Below, piece after piece: positions 1 through 5,860 of a stretch of 8,878 nucleotides of DNA. The first letter of the stretch is position 1. Each line of letters begins with the position of its first letter. The DNA lies in the NCBI GenBank assembly GCA_030696235.1, contig JAUYSN010000353.1:1-8878 (forward strand). Direction: 5' to 3'. The notes below the pieces were generated by a model that saw nothing but the letters and a program-made list of their open reading frames with translations, was not told the DNA's origin and did no database searches. A program made the translations under genes and the position numbers. The DNA comes from Sulfuricella sp. GTDB taxonomy: Bacteria > Pseudomonadota > Gammaproteobacteria > Burkholderiales > Sulfuricellaceae.

Positions 1-537
1 AAAAATCGTGCAGGAGTGGCCTTTCAGCGTCAGGTGGTACGCCGCCGACAAACCCGCAGGACCGCCGCCGATGATCGCCACTTTTTTGCCTGACTTCTGC
101 ACGCCTTCAGGCATGGAGAATTTCAGGTTGTTCTTGATTGCGTACTCGCCGAGATAGTGTTCGACCGAGTTGATGCCAACGAAATCGTCGACTTCATTAC
201 GGTTGCAACCGGATTCGCAGGGTGCCGGGCAAACACGGCCCATCACCGAGGGGAAAGGATTGGCCGAGGTCAGGCGGCGCCATGCGTATTCCTGCATCGA
301 CACACCGCCGACAGGTTTTTCAACGCCGCGTACGATATTCAGGTAACCGCGAATATCCTCGCCTGCCGGGCAACTGCCTTGGCAGGGTGGGGTGCTCAGC
401 ACGTATTCCGGGCACTTGTGGGATTTGTCGGCCTCGAAAATCTTGTCCTGCCAGCTGCGCCACTGGCTTTTGCCATCCTTGAAACGGCGGAAGGTGCGGG
501 CTTGACTCTTGTTCATCTCTTCAGGTGAAACTGACAT
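1..537 (-). CDS. dsrL: DsrL, N-terminal 179 residues (cut by window edge)
   Basis: This is the start of the iron-sulfur flavoprotein DsrL, a GltD-like NAD(P)H oxidoreductase that partners DsrAB and is required for oxidation of stored sulfur in Allochromatium vinosum. The frame runs open from an ATG at 535-537 to the window edge. Cys-rich motifs typical of the glutamate synthase small-subunit N-terminus are visible: Cys42, PPCQGSCPAGEDI with Cys52 and Cys56, and CPAPCESGCNR with Cys103, Cys107 and Cys111. A dinucleotide-binding glycine motif, VAIIGGGPAGLSAAYHL, starts the FAD domain at about residue 153. An AGGAG ribosome binding site lies 8 bases before the ATG. The full protein is usually around 650 residues, so the NAD(P)H domain and C-terminal ferredoxin domain lie outside the window. 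It is the last visible gene of the operon, 84 bases after dsrK, with a REP-like pair in the gap. Family assignment is firm from motifs plus context. Confidence 0.95.
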   Translation of the reverse strand, partial: MSVSPEEMNKSQARTFRRFKDGKSQWRSWQDKIFEADKSHKCPEYVLSTPPCQGSCPAGEDIRGYLNIVRGVEKPVGGVSMQEYAWRRLTSANPFPSVMGRVCPAPCESGCNRNEVDDFVGINSVEHYLGEYAIKNNLKFSMPEGVQKSGKKVAIIGGGPAGLSAAYHLTLKGHSCTIF

Positions 538-567
538 AGCTTAATCTCCTAAAAAACACAGGTAGGG

Positions 568-620
568 GTGGGAGCGGCGCCCTCGCCGCGATGCTATCGG
601 CCCGATGCGGGCCTCCTACA
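568..620. repeat. REP-like inverted pair (BIME-like) between dsrK and dsrL
   Basis: Two short palindromic units face each other tail to tail. Unit one, on the plus strand at 568-593, has the head GTGGGA, a perfect 6-base-pair stem (GCGGCG/CGCCGC, loop CCCT) and the tail GATG. Unit two, on the minus strand from 619 to 596, has the head GTAGGA, a perfect 6-base-pair stem (GGCCCG/CGGGCC, loop CAT) and the tail GAT. A conserved GTAG/GTGG tetranucleotide followed by a hairpin is the form of REP elements mobilised by RAYT transposases in many proteobacteria. That this is a dispersed repeat is inference, because copy number cannot be seen in one window. The pair begins one base after the dsrK stop codon and could stabilise or trim the mRNA 3' of dsrK. 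Confidence 0.65.
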
Positions 621-621
621 A

Positions 622-2160
622 TTACTCTTCTTCTTTATTTTCCAACAGGATGGCCGTACTCACCAATTGGTGAACGCCACCCACCATGCTCATATCGAAA
701 CCGTAAAAGGGAACAACCTTGTTGAACTGCGCCTTGCAGATCGCGCAGATCAATGCCAGGAAGTTGACCTTGTGCTCCTGAACCACGTTGTTTAACGCCT
801 CCATACGCGGTAGCGCGCCCTTGACACGGATCTCCAGCAGGTCGTCGGTCAGCAGTCCGCCACCCCCGCCGCAGCAGAAGGTGCTCTCGCCGATGGTTTC
901 CTCGGCCATATCGTGGTAATTGTTCACGACTGCCTTGATGACTTCGCGGGGGATAATGAATTGTCCGCCCGGAATATCGCCCATGCGCGAACCGCGAGCC
1001 ACGTTGCACGAATCGTGGAAGGTGACGACCCGATGGTCGTTCAGGCTCTTGTCGAACTTGAGCTTGCCCTGCTTGATCAGATCGTTGGTGAACTCGCAGA
1101 TGTGCTGCGGGGCCGGGTAGCGCGGATCGAGCTGCTTCTGCAATTCGATCGAGAACGGGTCTTCGCCGCCCGCGCCGACGCCGATCAGGGTATTCCAGAA
1201 GCTATAAGCGACACGCCAGGCGTGGCCGCATTCGCCCACGACGATGCGCTTCACTCCCAGCTCCAGGGCCGCTTCGCGGATACGCATCGCAGCGCGGCGC
1301 GTATTCTCGTAGCTACCGATGAACATGCCGAAGTTGCCGGCCTCGGAGGCCTTGGAGCTCAGCGTCCAGCTGATACCTGCCGCGTGGAACACCTTGCCGT
1401 ATCCCATCAGGCTTTCCACGTGGGGCTCAGCGAAGAAGTCGGCTGAAGGCGTCACCAACAGCACCTCGACGCCTTTGACATCGAGCGGCAGCTTGACCGC
1501 CACGCCGGTGGCGTCAAGCATGTCCTCTTCCAGCCCTTCCAGAGTATCTATCAGTGCCGGGCCGGGCAAGCCGAGGTTATTGCCAATCTTGTGCAACTTG
1601 CCCATGATCTCATTGGTGTATTTCTGACCGATACCCACTGTATCCAGGATTTCGCGCCCGGCCATGGTCACTTCGGCGGTATCGATGCCATACGGGCAGA
1701 ATACCGAGCAGCGACGGCACTCGGAACACTGGTAGTAATAGGTGTACCAGTCTTCGAGAACATCCTTGGTCAAATCCTTGGCGCCCACCAGGGACGGGAA
1801 ATACTTGCCGGCAAAAGTGAAATGGCGACGGTAAACGCTGCGCATCAAGTCCTGGCGAGCGACCGGCATGTTCTTCGGATCACCGGTACCGAGGAAGTAG
1901 TGGCACTTGTCCGTGCACGCGCCGCAGTGGACGCAGGCATCCATGAACACCTGCAACGAGCGATACCTGCCCAGTAGATCGCCCATCTTGGCGATCGCTC
2001 TATCGTGCCAGTCTTCCACCAGCGCGCCAGGATACCCAATTTGTTCCTGAATCGCTGCATTGGCGGGAAATGACTTAACGTGCGCCGACGCGCCTTCCTT
2101 CACCGCCGGGACTTCAATATAGCCCGTGAGCTTGGGTACCTCAAATTGTGGAGCAGCCAC
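622..2160 (-). CDS. dsrK: DsrK, HdrD-like iron-sulfur subunit of the DsrMKJOP complex
   Basis: DsrK is the cytoplasmic catalytic subunit of the membrane complex DsrMKJOP. It resembles heterodisulfide reductase subunit HdrD and is thought to act on the DsrC trisulfide or disulfide. The 512-residue protein has two [4Fe-4S] ferredoxin motifs: Cys76, Cys79, Cys82, Cys86 and Cys145, Cys148, Cys151, Cys155. The C-terminal half holds the cysteine-rich CCG-type pattern for the catalytic cluster: GECGHAW (Cys311), HDSCN (Cys385), FCCGGGGG (Cys429, Cys430) and ICAIC (Cys472, Cys475). No membrane span is visible, so attachment must come through DsrM, encoded 62 bases upstream. The start is GTG, chosen because a strong AGGAGG sits 4 bases before it and the first internal ATG in frame is about 60 codons on. 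The protein ends in a run of acidic residues. Identity is secure. Confidence 0.97.
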   Translation of the reverse strand: MAAPQFEVPKLTGYIEVPAVKEGASAHVKSFPANAAIQEQIGYPGALVEDWHDRAIAKMGDLLGRYRSLQVFMDACVHCGACTDKCHYFLGTGDPKNMPVARQDLMRSVYRRHFTFAGKYFPSLVGAKDLTKDVLEDWYTYYYQCSECRRCSVFCPYGIDTAEVTMAGREILDTVGIGQKYTNEIMGKLHKIGNNLGLPGPALIDTLEGLEEDMLDATGVAVKLPLDVKGVEVLLVTPSADFFAEPHVESLMGYGKVFHAAGISWTLSSKASEAGNFGMFIGSYENTRRAAMRIREAALELGVKRIVVGECGHAWRVAYSFWNTLIGVGAGGEDPFSIELQKQLDPRYPAPQHICEFTNDLIKQGKLKFDKSLNDHRVVTFHDSCNVARGSRMGDIPGGQFIIPREVIKAVVNNYHDMAEETIGESTFCCGGGGGLLTDDLLEIRVKGALPRMEALNNVVQEHKVNFLALICAICKAQFNKVVPFYGFDMSMVGGVHQLVSTAILLENKEEE

Positions 2161-2164
2161 TGTC

Positions 2165-2170
2165 CCTCCT
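2165..2170 (-). promoter_or_regulatory. ribosome binding site that fixes the GTG start of dsrK
   Basis: The minus strand reads AGGAGG, 4 bases before the GTG at 2158-2160. It is one of the strongest Shine-Dalgarno matches in the operon. It supports GTG as the real start, as no ATG lies in frame nearby. Confidence 0.75.
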
Positions 2171-2222
2171 GCTTCTGTTAATTAGCGCTTGCTGCGTTTC
2201 GCTGCTTGCTTTAATTTTTTCG

Positions 2223-2972
2223 CTATTCCGACTTCGACCCTGGACCCACATCAAACTTCGTTGCCCATGGAGCGATGTGGCGCCGTTCGCGCGAATCGTC
2301 TGTTTGATTACGGGTGGGGCTAAAGAATATTCCCGGCGCATGCAGCAGCTTGCTGATCGGGAAAATCACCATAAGCAGTGCCACCAGGCTCAAATGCACC
2401 AGCAGCGCTGGATCGGCCGGGAGTGGCTGCAATTTGAAAACCATCAGGCCGATGAAGAAAGCCTTCACCGCGACAATATCCGTATGCGCGACAAAACTCA
2501 TCCCCAGGCCCGACAGGCCGATGCCGATCAAAAGCATCAACATCAGATGATCGGAAGGCGTCGAGATATAGCGCACGCGGTCCACCAGGAAACGGCGCGC
2601 CCACAGGCCGCCAAGACCTGCCACCATGGCGAAGCCGGCATACTTTCCGAACGGCTGAGCCCATACCACCCAGAACCAGACCGGATCGGTGAAATAGCGC
2701 AAATGGCGCAAAACGACGAGCAGCAGAGAAACATGGAAGAGCCAGCCGAATAGCCAGATCCATTTGTTCGACTTGAACAGGCTCTCAAAAAGCGCCACTT
2801 CGCGCGCCATCCGGAATACCACCCCGCCCGTCGTAGTCGGTGCAGGCGTAGTCGGGATTTTGAGGGGCGCAGGCGTGCGAGCGTAGCGGTTAATTTTAAC
2901 CACCAGCCCGCCCACCAGCATGGCAGTGGCTGCGTAGAAAATGCACGCATACAGCACGGTCAGAAACGACAT
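2223..2972 (-). CDS. dsrM: DsrM, NarI-like b-type cytochrome membrane subunit
   Basis: DsrM is the integral membrane cytochrome b subunit of DsrMKJOP, related to the gamma subunit of nitrate reductase. It links DsrK to the quinone pool. The 249-residue protein shows five hydrophobic segments, at about residues 3-25, 71-89, 108-125, 142-160 and 190-208. Histidines in or next to them that could bind heme include His80 and His90, His142 and His193. A Pro/Thr-rich loop (about residues 33-48) follows the first span, and a charged tail of about 35 residues follows the last. The ATG is preceded by a G-rich GGGGGAAG site. The gene follows dsrC after an unusually long 167-base spacer and precedes dsrK by 62 bases. 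Which histidines are true heme ligands is inferred from the NarI family and not tested here. Confidence 0.94.
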   Translation of the reverse strand: MSFLTVLYACIFYAATAMLVGGLVVKINRYARTPAPLKIPTTPAPTTTGGVVFRMAREVALFESLFKSNKWIWLFGWLFHVSLLLVVLRHLRYFTDPVWFWVVWAQPFGKYAGFAMVAGLGGLWARRFLVDRVRYISTPSDHLMLMLLIGIGLSGLGMSFVAHTDIVAVKAFFIGLMVFKLQPLPADPALLVHLSLVALLMVIFPISKLLHAPGIFFSPTRNQTDDSRERRHIAPWATKFDVGPGSKSE

Positions 2973-3051
2973 TTACTTCCCCCGGTCTCGCTCAGGCCTC
3001 CGCCACGGTTAAACCTCTGGCGTCGACATCATTTAATCTGGCTGGCGCCAA

Positions 3052-3091
3052 TCGGGACGAACCGCCCTTTTGGGCAACCCGCAAATCCCGA
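3052..3091 (-). other. two-tier stem-loop in the dsrC-dsrM spacer
   Basis: An outer 6-base-pair stem (TCGGGA at 3052-3057 with TCCCGA at 3086-3091) encloses an inner perfect stem GCCC/GGGC with a 4-base loop (3064-3075). No T-run follows on the minus strand, so it is not a classical intrinsic terminator. It could act as an mRNA-stabilising or processing element 3' of dsrC; that role is inference. Confidence 0.5.
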
Positions 3092-3113
3092 CTGCGTCCA
3101 GTTTTCTTGTCTT

Positions 3114-3164
3114 GCTTAGTACAGCCAGTCGGCTTTGGCTTAGATACAGCCAGTCGGCTTTGGC
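3114..3164 (-). repeat. tandem duplication spanning the dsrC stop codon
   Basis: Two adjacent copies (3138-3164 and 3114-3139, sharing two bases) are identical except for one extra base in the gene-proximal copy. That copy codes for the DsrC end, PKPTGC-Ile-stop. The distal copy, after the stop, repeats the codons for Pro-Lys-Pro-Thr-Gly-Cys and, lacking the one T, would continue Thr-Lys instead of ending. Confidence 0.9.
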
Positions 3165-3472
3165 AAACCGGCAATCTTGCATGCCTGCTTGGCCGGGCCG
3201 TATGGGAACAGCTCGTACAGGTACTTGCTGTTGCCCTTCTCAGGTCCCAGCTTCTTGCCAATGGCTTTGGTCAGAACACGAACGGCAGGAGCGATCTGGT
3301 AGTCGTTGTAGTACTCGCGCAGGAAGTTGATGACTTCCCAGTGCGACTCGGTCAGGTCGACCTTCTCTTCCACCGCCAGGTACTTGGCAGCTTCCTCATC
3401 CCACTCGCTCAGGTTGACCAGGTAACCTTCTTCGTCGGTTTCGTAGGTCTTGCCGTTGATTTCAAATCCCAT
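3140..3472 (-). CDS. dsrC: DsrC, sulfur-carrier protein with two C-terminal cysteines
   Basis: DsrC is a small soluble sulfur carrier of the TusE/DsrC family. It receives persulfide sulfur from DsrEFH and presents it to DsrAB. The 110-residue protein keeps the family core, including HWEVINFLREYY at about residues 44-55, YQIAPAVRVLTK, and YLYELFPYGPAKQAC. It ends in the flexible arm with both conserved cysteines, Cys98 and the penultimate Cys109 (PTGCI). Both are needed for true DsrC function, in contrast to TusE, which has only the last one. The ATG at 3470-3472 has an AAGGAG site (3479-3484) 6 bases upstream. dsrH ends 28 bases before. The stop codon lies inside a tandem duplication that repeats the C-terminal codons downstream. 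An internal promoter before dsrC has been reported in A. vinosum, but I do not see a clear one in this short gap. Confidence 0.97.
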   Translation of the reverse strand: MGFEINGKTYETDEEGYLVNLSEWDEEAAKYLAVEEKVDLTESHWEVINFLREYYNDYQIAPAVRVLTKAIGKKLGPEKGNSKYLYELFPYGPAKQACKIAGLPKPTGCI

Positions 3473-3500
3473 GTTTCTCTCCTTAAATTAAAAAACAATA

Positions 3501-3803
3501 TTACAACCAGGACTGGACGTTTTTGTTTTCCGCCACCAAATCCACGAAACCCGGATAGTCGACCTGCTTGATGCCGTCGATCACGGTGTCCTGCATGCCG
3601 CGCGCTTCCAGATCGGGCCACAAGGCATAGACATGGATGTCTTTAGCCATTGCCGCCTTCAACTTACTCTCGGCAATGCTGCCCTTGGTCACGGCATACA
3701 CGCCATCTTCAATCAACAGAATGGTGGAACCCTTCTTGGCCATACGCAGACAAGCGTCCAGCGTATTTCTCTCGGAAGGTGATTTATTCACGATATGCAA
3801 CAT
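3501..3803 (-). CDS. dsrH: DsrH, TusB-like subunit of the DsrEFH sulfurtransferase
   Basis: DsrH is the TusB homologue in the DsrE2F2H2 hexamer, a cytoplasmic sulfur relay that feeds DsrC. The 100-residue product starts MLHIVNKSPSERNTLDACL and has the family pattern SP-x-ERN followed by a single conserved cysteine, Cys18. This corresponds to the conserved cysteine near residue 20 of the A. vinosum protein. LLIEDGVYAV at about residues 29-38 is another TusB/DsrH hallmark. The ATG is preceded by an AGGGGG site about 6 bases away, only 13 bases after the dsrF stop, so dsrF and dsrH are probably translationally coupled. Length and motifs match the family well. Confidence 0.95.
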   Translation of the reverse strand: MLHIVNKSPSERNTLDACLRMAKKGSTILLIEDGVYAVTKGSIAESKLKAAMAKDIHVYALWPDLEARGMQDTVIDGIKQVDYPGFVDLVAENKNVQSWL

Positions 3804-3816
3804 TTTCGCCCCCTAA

Positions 3817-4224
3817 TCAGAAACTCATGACGACGTCTTGCTCGTCCATGAGCGTCGCCATTTCTTCGGAAGTCAGCACTTCCACGTCGACGATCAGATC
3901 TTCCTCGGTCAGGCCGCGGGATTCCAGCGACTCTTTCTCGACGTAGAGCTTCTCGATGTCGTAACCTTCCAGCGCGCGGTAGGTGGGCGAGAAATTCTTC
4001 ATGCCCACGGCCTTGGTGCCCTGGCCCTTTTTAAGCTGATACACGCCTTCGTCCACGAACACCAGGCTGACGTCCTGATCGAATGCGGCGCTGATCAGCA
4101 CGACCTCGAGGGATTCCAGCGCGTAAATAGTGCCGTACGGCGCTTTTCGGTTGATAAACGCGAATTTTTTTACGGTACCCGAGGATTCTTCGTCCATATC
4201 GATACCCCCTGTGCTTTCAGTCAT
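3817..4224 (-). CDS. dsrF: DsrF, TusC-like subunit of the DsrEFH sulfurtransferase
   Basis: DsrF is the TusC homologue in the DsrEFH complex. From the chosen ATG at 4222-4224 it has 135 residues, about the length of the A. vinosum protein. Family signatures are FAFINRKAPYGTIYALESLE near the N-terminus and LVFVDEGVYQLKKGQ in the middle. It contains no cysteine, so it is probably structural, while DsrE and DsrH carry the active cysteines. Three in-frame ATGs compete. One at 4236 overlaps the dsrE stop (TGATG). The one at 4224 has GGGAG 5 bases upstream. One at 4197 has AGGGGG 7 bases upstream and would give 126 residues, starting closer to the conserved core. I prefer 4224 on spacing and length, but 4197 is a real alternative. 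Confidence 0.93.
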   Translation of the reverse strand: MTESTGGIDMDEESSGTVKKFAFINRKAPYGTIYALESLEVVLISAAFDQDVSLVFVDEGVYQLKKGQGTKAVGMKNFSPTYRALEGYDIEKLYVEKESLESRGLTEEDLIVDVEVLTSEEMATLMDEQDVVMSF

Positions 4225-4235
4225 ATTGTCTCCCA

Positions 4236-4595
4236 TCAATCGCCAAAGGTGACCGTGCGATCCGCCTGGATGCCGGTTTCCACCAGCTGACCCAAACCGG
4301 AAATCCGGAACCCCGACGCCAAATTTTCGTCCACGATACCGCGTCGCAAGCCGGCAGCCACACACACCACCAGATCCACACCATGATCTTCCGCCAGTTT
4401 GCTCCAGCGGTTGACGATATTGCGGTCGTCCTGGGGCGGCTGGGTCAGCTTGCTCGCATTGTTCACGCCGTCGTGATAGAAAAACACACGATGGATCTCG
4501 TGGCCCTTGTCAATCGCCGCCTTGGCGAACTGATACGCAGTATCAGCCGCCTGGTGGTTGTACGGGCCTTCATTCACCAATATTCCGAATTTCAT
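4236..4595 (-). CDS. dsrE: DsrE, TusD-like subunit of the DsrEFH sulfurtransferase
   Basis: DsrE is the TusD homologue and carries the main persulfide-forming cysteine of the DsrEFH hexamer. The 119-residue protein begins MKFGILVNEGPYNHQAADTA and has the conserved HRVFFYHDGVNNAS segment. Its active residue is Cys78 (LVVCVAAGLRRG), the same number as in A. vinosum DsrE, which supports this ATG at 4593-4595. A longer reading from a TTG at 4616 adds seven residues and is less likely. AGGA at 4605-4608 lies 9 bases before the ATG. The end, FRISGLGQLVETGIQADRTVTFGD, is typical of the family (shown only as its hallmark GLGQL and terminal FGD). Its stop overlaps an ATG in the dsrF frame. The 84-base gap after dsrB holds a strong hairpin. 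Confidence 0.95.
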   Translation of the reverse strand: MKFGILVNEGPYNHQAADTAYQFAKAAIDKGHEIHRVFFYHDGVNNASKLTQPPQDDRNIVNRWSKLAEDHGVDLVVCVAAGLRRGIVDENLASGFRISGLGQLVETGIQADRTVTFGD

Positions 4596-4604
4596 CCCTG
4601 AATA

Positions 4605-4608
4605 TCCT
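4605..4608 (-). promoter_or_regulatory. ribosome binding site that favours the ATG start of dsrE
   Basis: AGGA on the minus strand lies 9 bases before the ATG at 4593-4595. It sits inside the extra codons of the TTG alternative at 4616, which argues that those codons are leader sequence and not protein. Confidence 0.55.
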
Positions 4609-4629
4609 GTTATCAAAAAGTTAGACGAT

Positions 4630-4668
4630 TGCCAATTCCCCGCCGAAACTCCCGGCAGGGAATTGGCA
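4630..4668 (-). other. long stem-loop between dsrB and dsrE
   Basis: A perfect 11-base-pair stem (TGCCAATTCCC with GGGAATTGGCA) is extended after one mismatch by GCCG/CGGC around a 7-base loop. On the minus strand it follows the dsrB stop by 11 bases. It is followed after 9 bases by a short run of five T. It could be a partial terminator or an RNase-blocking hairpin that sets dsrAB apart from dsrEFHC; the role is inference. Confidence 0.65.
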
Positions 4669-4679
4669 CACCACCGATA

Positions 4680-5750
4680 TTAGAACCGGATGTGCGTGGA
4701 AGCATTCAGCGTCGCACGAGCACCGCGCCAATCATCAATATGGTACTTGGTGAAAGGCAGGCCGGTTTTCTCGAAGAATTGCGGCCAGCCGATCCGGTCG
4801 ATCCAGTCGGCCATGCGCTCCCAAGGTTTTCCGTCTTCCTTGTACACGCGCAGGATGTTCTTCACCACCGCAGCCACTTCGGGCCAGCGCGGCGCATTGT
4901 TGGCCAGACCGGAGGCAACCAGCTTGTGGAAGGTCGGACGGATACGGGCGTTGGAGTTCTTGCCACCCACCCAGATTGCGATCTTGGAAAACTCGGGATC
5001 GTTGATCTGCATCGGCGGGCAGGGAGGGAAGCAAGCGCCGCAGCACATGCACTTGGATTCGTCGATTTCCAGCGAGGGCTTGCCGTTCACCAGGGCGGGG
5101 CGGATTGCCGCAACCGGGCAACGCGCAACCACGGTCGGACGTTCGCAAACGTTGGCCACCAGATCATGATTGATCTTGGGCGGTTTGGTGTGCTGCATAA
5201 TGATTGCGATGTCCGCCTGGCCGCCGCAGTTAATCTCGCAGCAGGAGGTGGACAGCCTGACGCGGTTAGGCATCTCTTCGTGGATGAACTCCTCATACAA
5301 CTCGTCCATCAGCGCCTTCACCACGCCGGAAGCGTCGGTGCCAGGAATGTCGCAGTGTAGGAAGCCCTGGGTGTGCGAAATCATGGACACCGAGTTACCG
5401 GTACCGCCAATCGGGAAGCCGTGCTTGCCCAGTTCGGCAATCAGCGGGGCAACCTTCGACTCGTCGGAGACCATGTATTCGATGTTGCTGCGAGTGGTAA
5501 AACGGACGTAACCGTCGGCGAAGTTGTCGGCGATGTCGCACAACGTGCGTATGGTGTAAACATCCATCTGACGCTGGGTGCCGGCACGCACCGTCCAGAT
5601 TTGATCGCCGTTGTGGGCGACATGGTGCAGAACGCCTGGACGGGGACGATCGTGGTATTTCCAGTTACCGTAGTTTTTTTTCATCATCGGGTGCAGATAC
5701 TGCACATGATCTGGTACGCCGCTCTCAATCGGTTCACGCATTTCAGTCAT
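4680..5750 (-). CDS. dsrB: DsrB, beta subunit of reverse-type dissimilatory sulfite reductase
   Basis: DsrB forms the alpha2-beta2 sulfite reductase with DsrA. In the oxidative direction it works in the cytoplasm on DsrC-bound sulfur, producing sulfite. The 356-residue protein shows the siroheme-adjacent cluster pattern known from Desulfovibrio DsrB: a lone Cys133 (GFLHCDIPG) followed by CCEINC (Cys170, Cys171, Cys175). A ferredoxin domain follows, with ARCP (Cys211) and CMCCGACFPPCP (Cys234, Cys237, Cys240, Cys244). Arginine-rich stretches such as YVRFTTRSNIEY fit siroheme and sulfite binding. The ATG at 5748-5750 is chosen because GGAG lies 6 bases upstream. A TTG twelve bases further out would overlap that site. 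Context with dsrEFH and dsrL points to the oxidative enzyme; a sulfite-reducing role is unlikely. Identity is secure. Confidence 0.97.
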   Translation of the reverse strand: MTEMREPIESGVPDHVQYLHPMMKKNYGNWKYHDRPRPGVLHHVAHNGDQIWTVRAGTQRQMDVYTIRTLCDIADNFADGYVRFTTRSNIEYMVSDESKVAPLIAELGKHGFPIGGTGNSVSMISHTQGFLHCDIPGTDASGVVKALMDELYEEFIHEEMPNRVRLSTSCCEINCGGQADIAIIMQHTKPPKINHDLVANVCERPTVVARCPVAAIRPALVNGKPSLEIDESKCMCCGACFPPCPPMQINDPEFSKIAIWVGGKNSNARIRPTFHKLVASGLANNAPRWPEVAAVVKNILRVYKEDGKPWERMADWIDRIGWPQFFEKTGLPFTKYHIDDWRGARATLNASTHIRF

Positions 5751-5762
5751 TATTCTCTCCAA

Positions 5763-5860
5763 ACACTTTTATCTAAAGTTTCTGAGGCTAAATGCCCCGC
5801 AAGGGGACTCCGACCCGCTACGGGCCATAAACCGGCTCGTGCGGGGTCGTATGCCAGGCA
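5763..5860 (-). other. structured dsrA-dsrB spacer with stacked hairpins
   Basis: This stretch between dsrA and dsrB (coding gap 5751-5860) holds CCCC/GGGG with a 4-base loop (5795-5806) and CCCG/CGGG with a 3-base loop (5814-5824). It also holds a longer-range match of GACCCGC (5812-5818) to GCGGGGTC (5841-5848) with one bulged base. The minus-strand motif GTCGGA before the first hairpin resembles the head of the REP-like units near dsrL. It may be a degenerate repeat or an mRNA processing site. No gene is seen in it. Confidence 0.45.

Noticed and set aside
2320..2763. Minus-strand frame of 147 residues inside dsrM
   Set aside because: Shifted frame of dsrM without hydrophobic segments; dsrM itself has clear membrane spans and a start with a ribosome binding site.
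2992..3261. Minus-strand frame of 89 residues through the dsrC end and the spacer
   Set aside because: It joins a shifted dsrC frame to the distal repeat copy (PKPTGCTK). It has no family-like start and no good ribosome binding site, so it is not a second DsrC.
3501..3600. Internal promoter just before dsrC
   Set aside because: An AT-rich stretch lies in the gap, but no convincing -35/-10 pair at proper spacing was found.
4236..4365. Upstream extension of dsrF to 182 residues
   Set aside because: The extra residues are a shifted reading of the dsrE end; later ATGs with ribosome binding sites give the normal family length.
4629..5360. Plus-strand open frame of 243 residues opposite dsrB
   Set aside because: Antisense shadow of dsrB with no motif, and its first part reads through the dsrB-dsrE hairpin.
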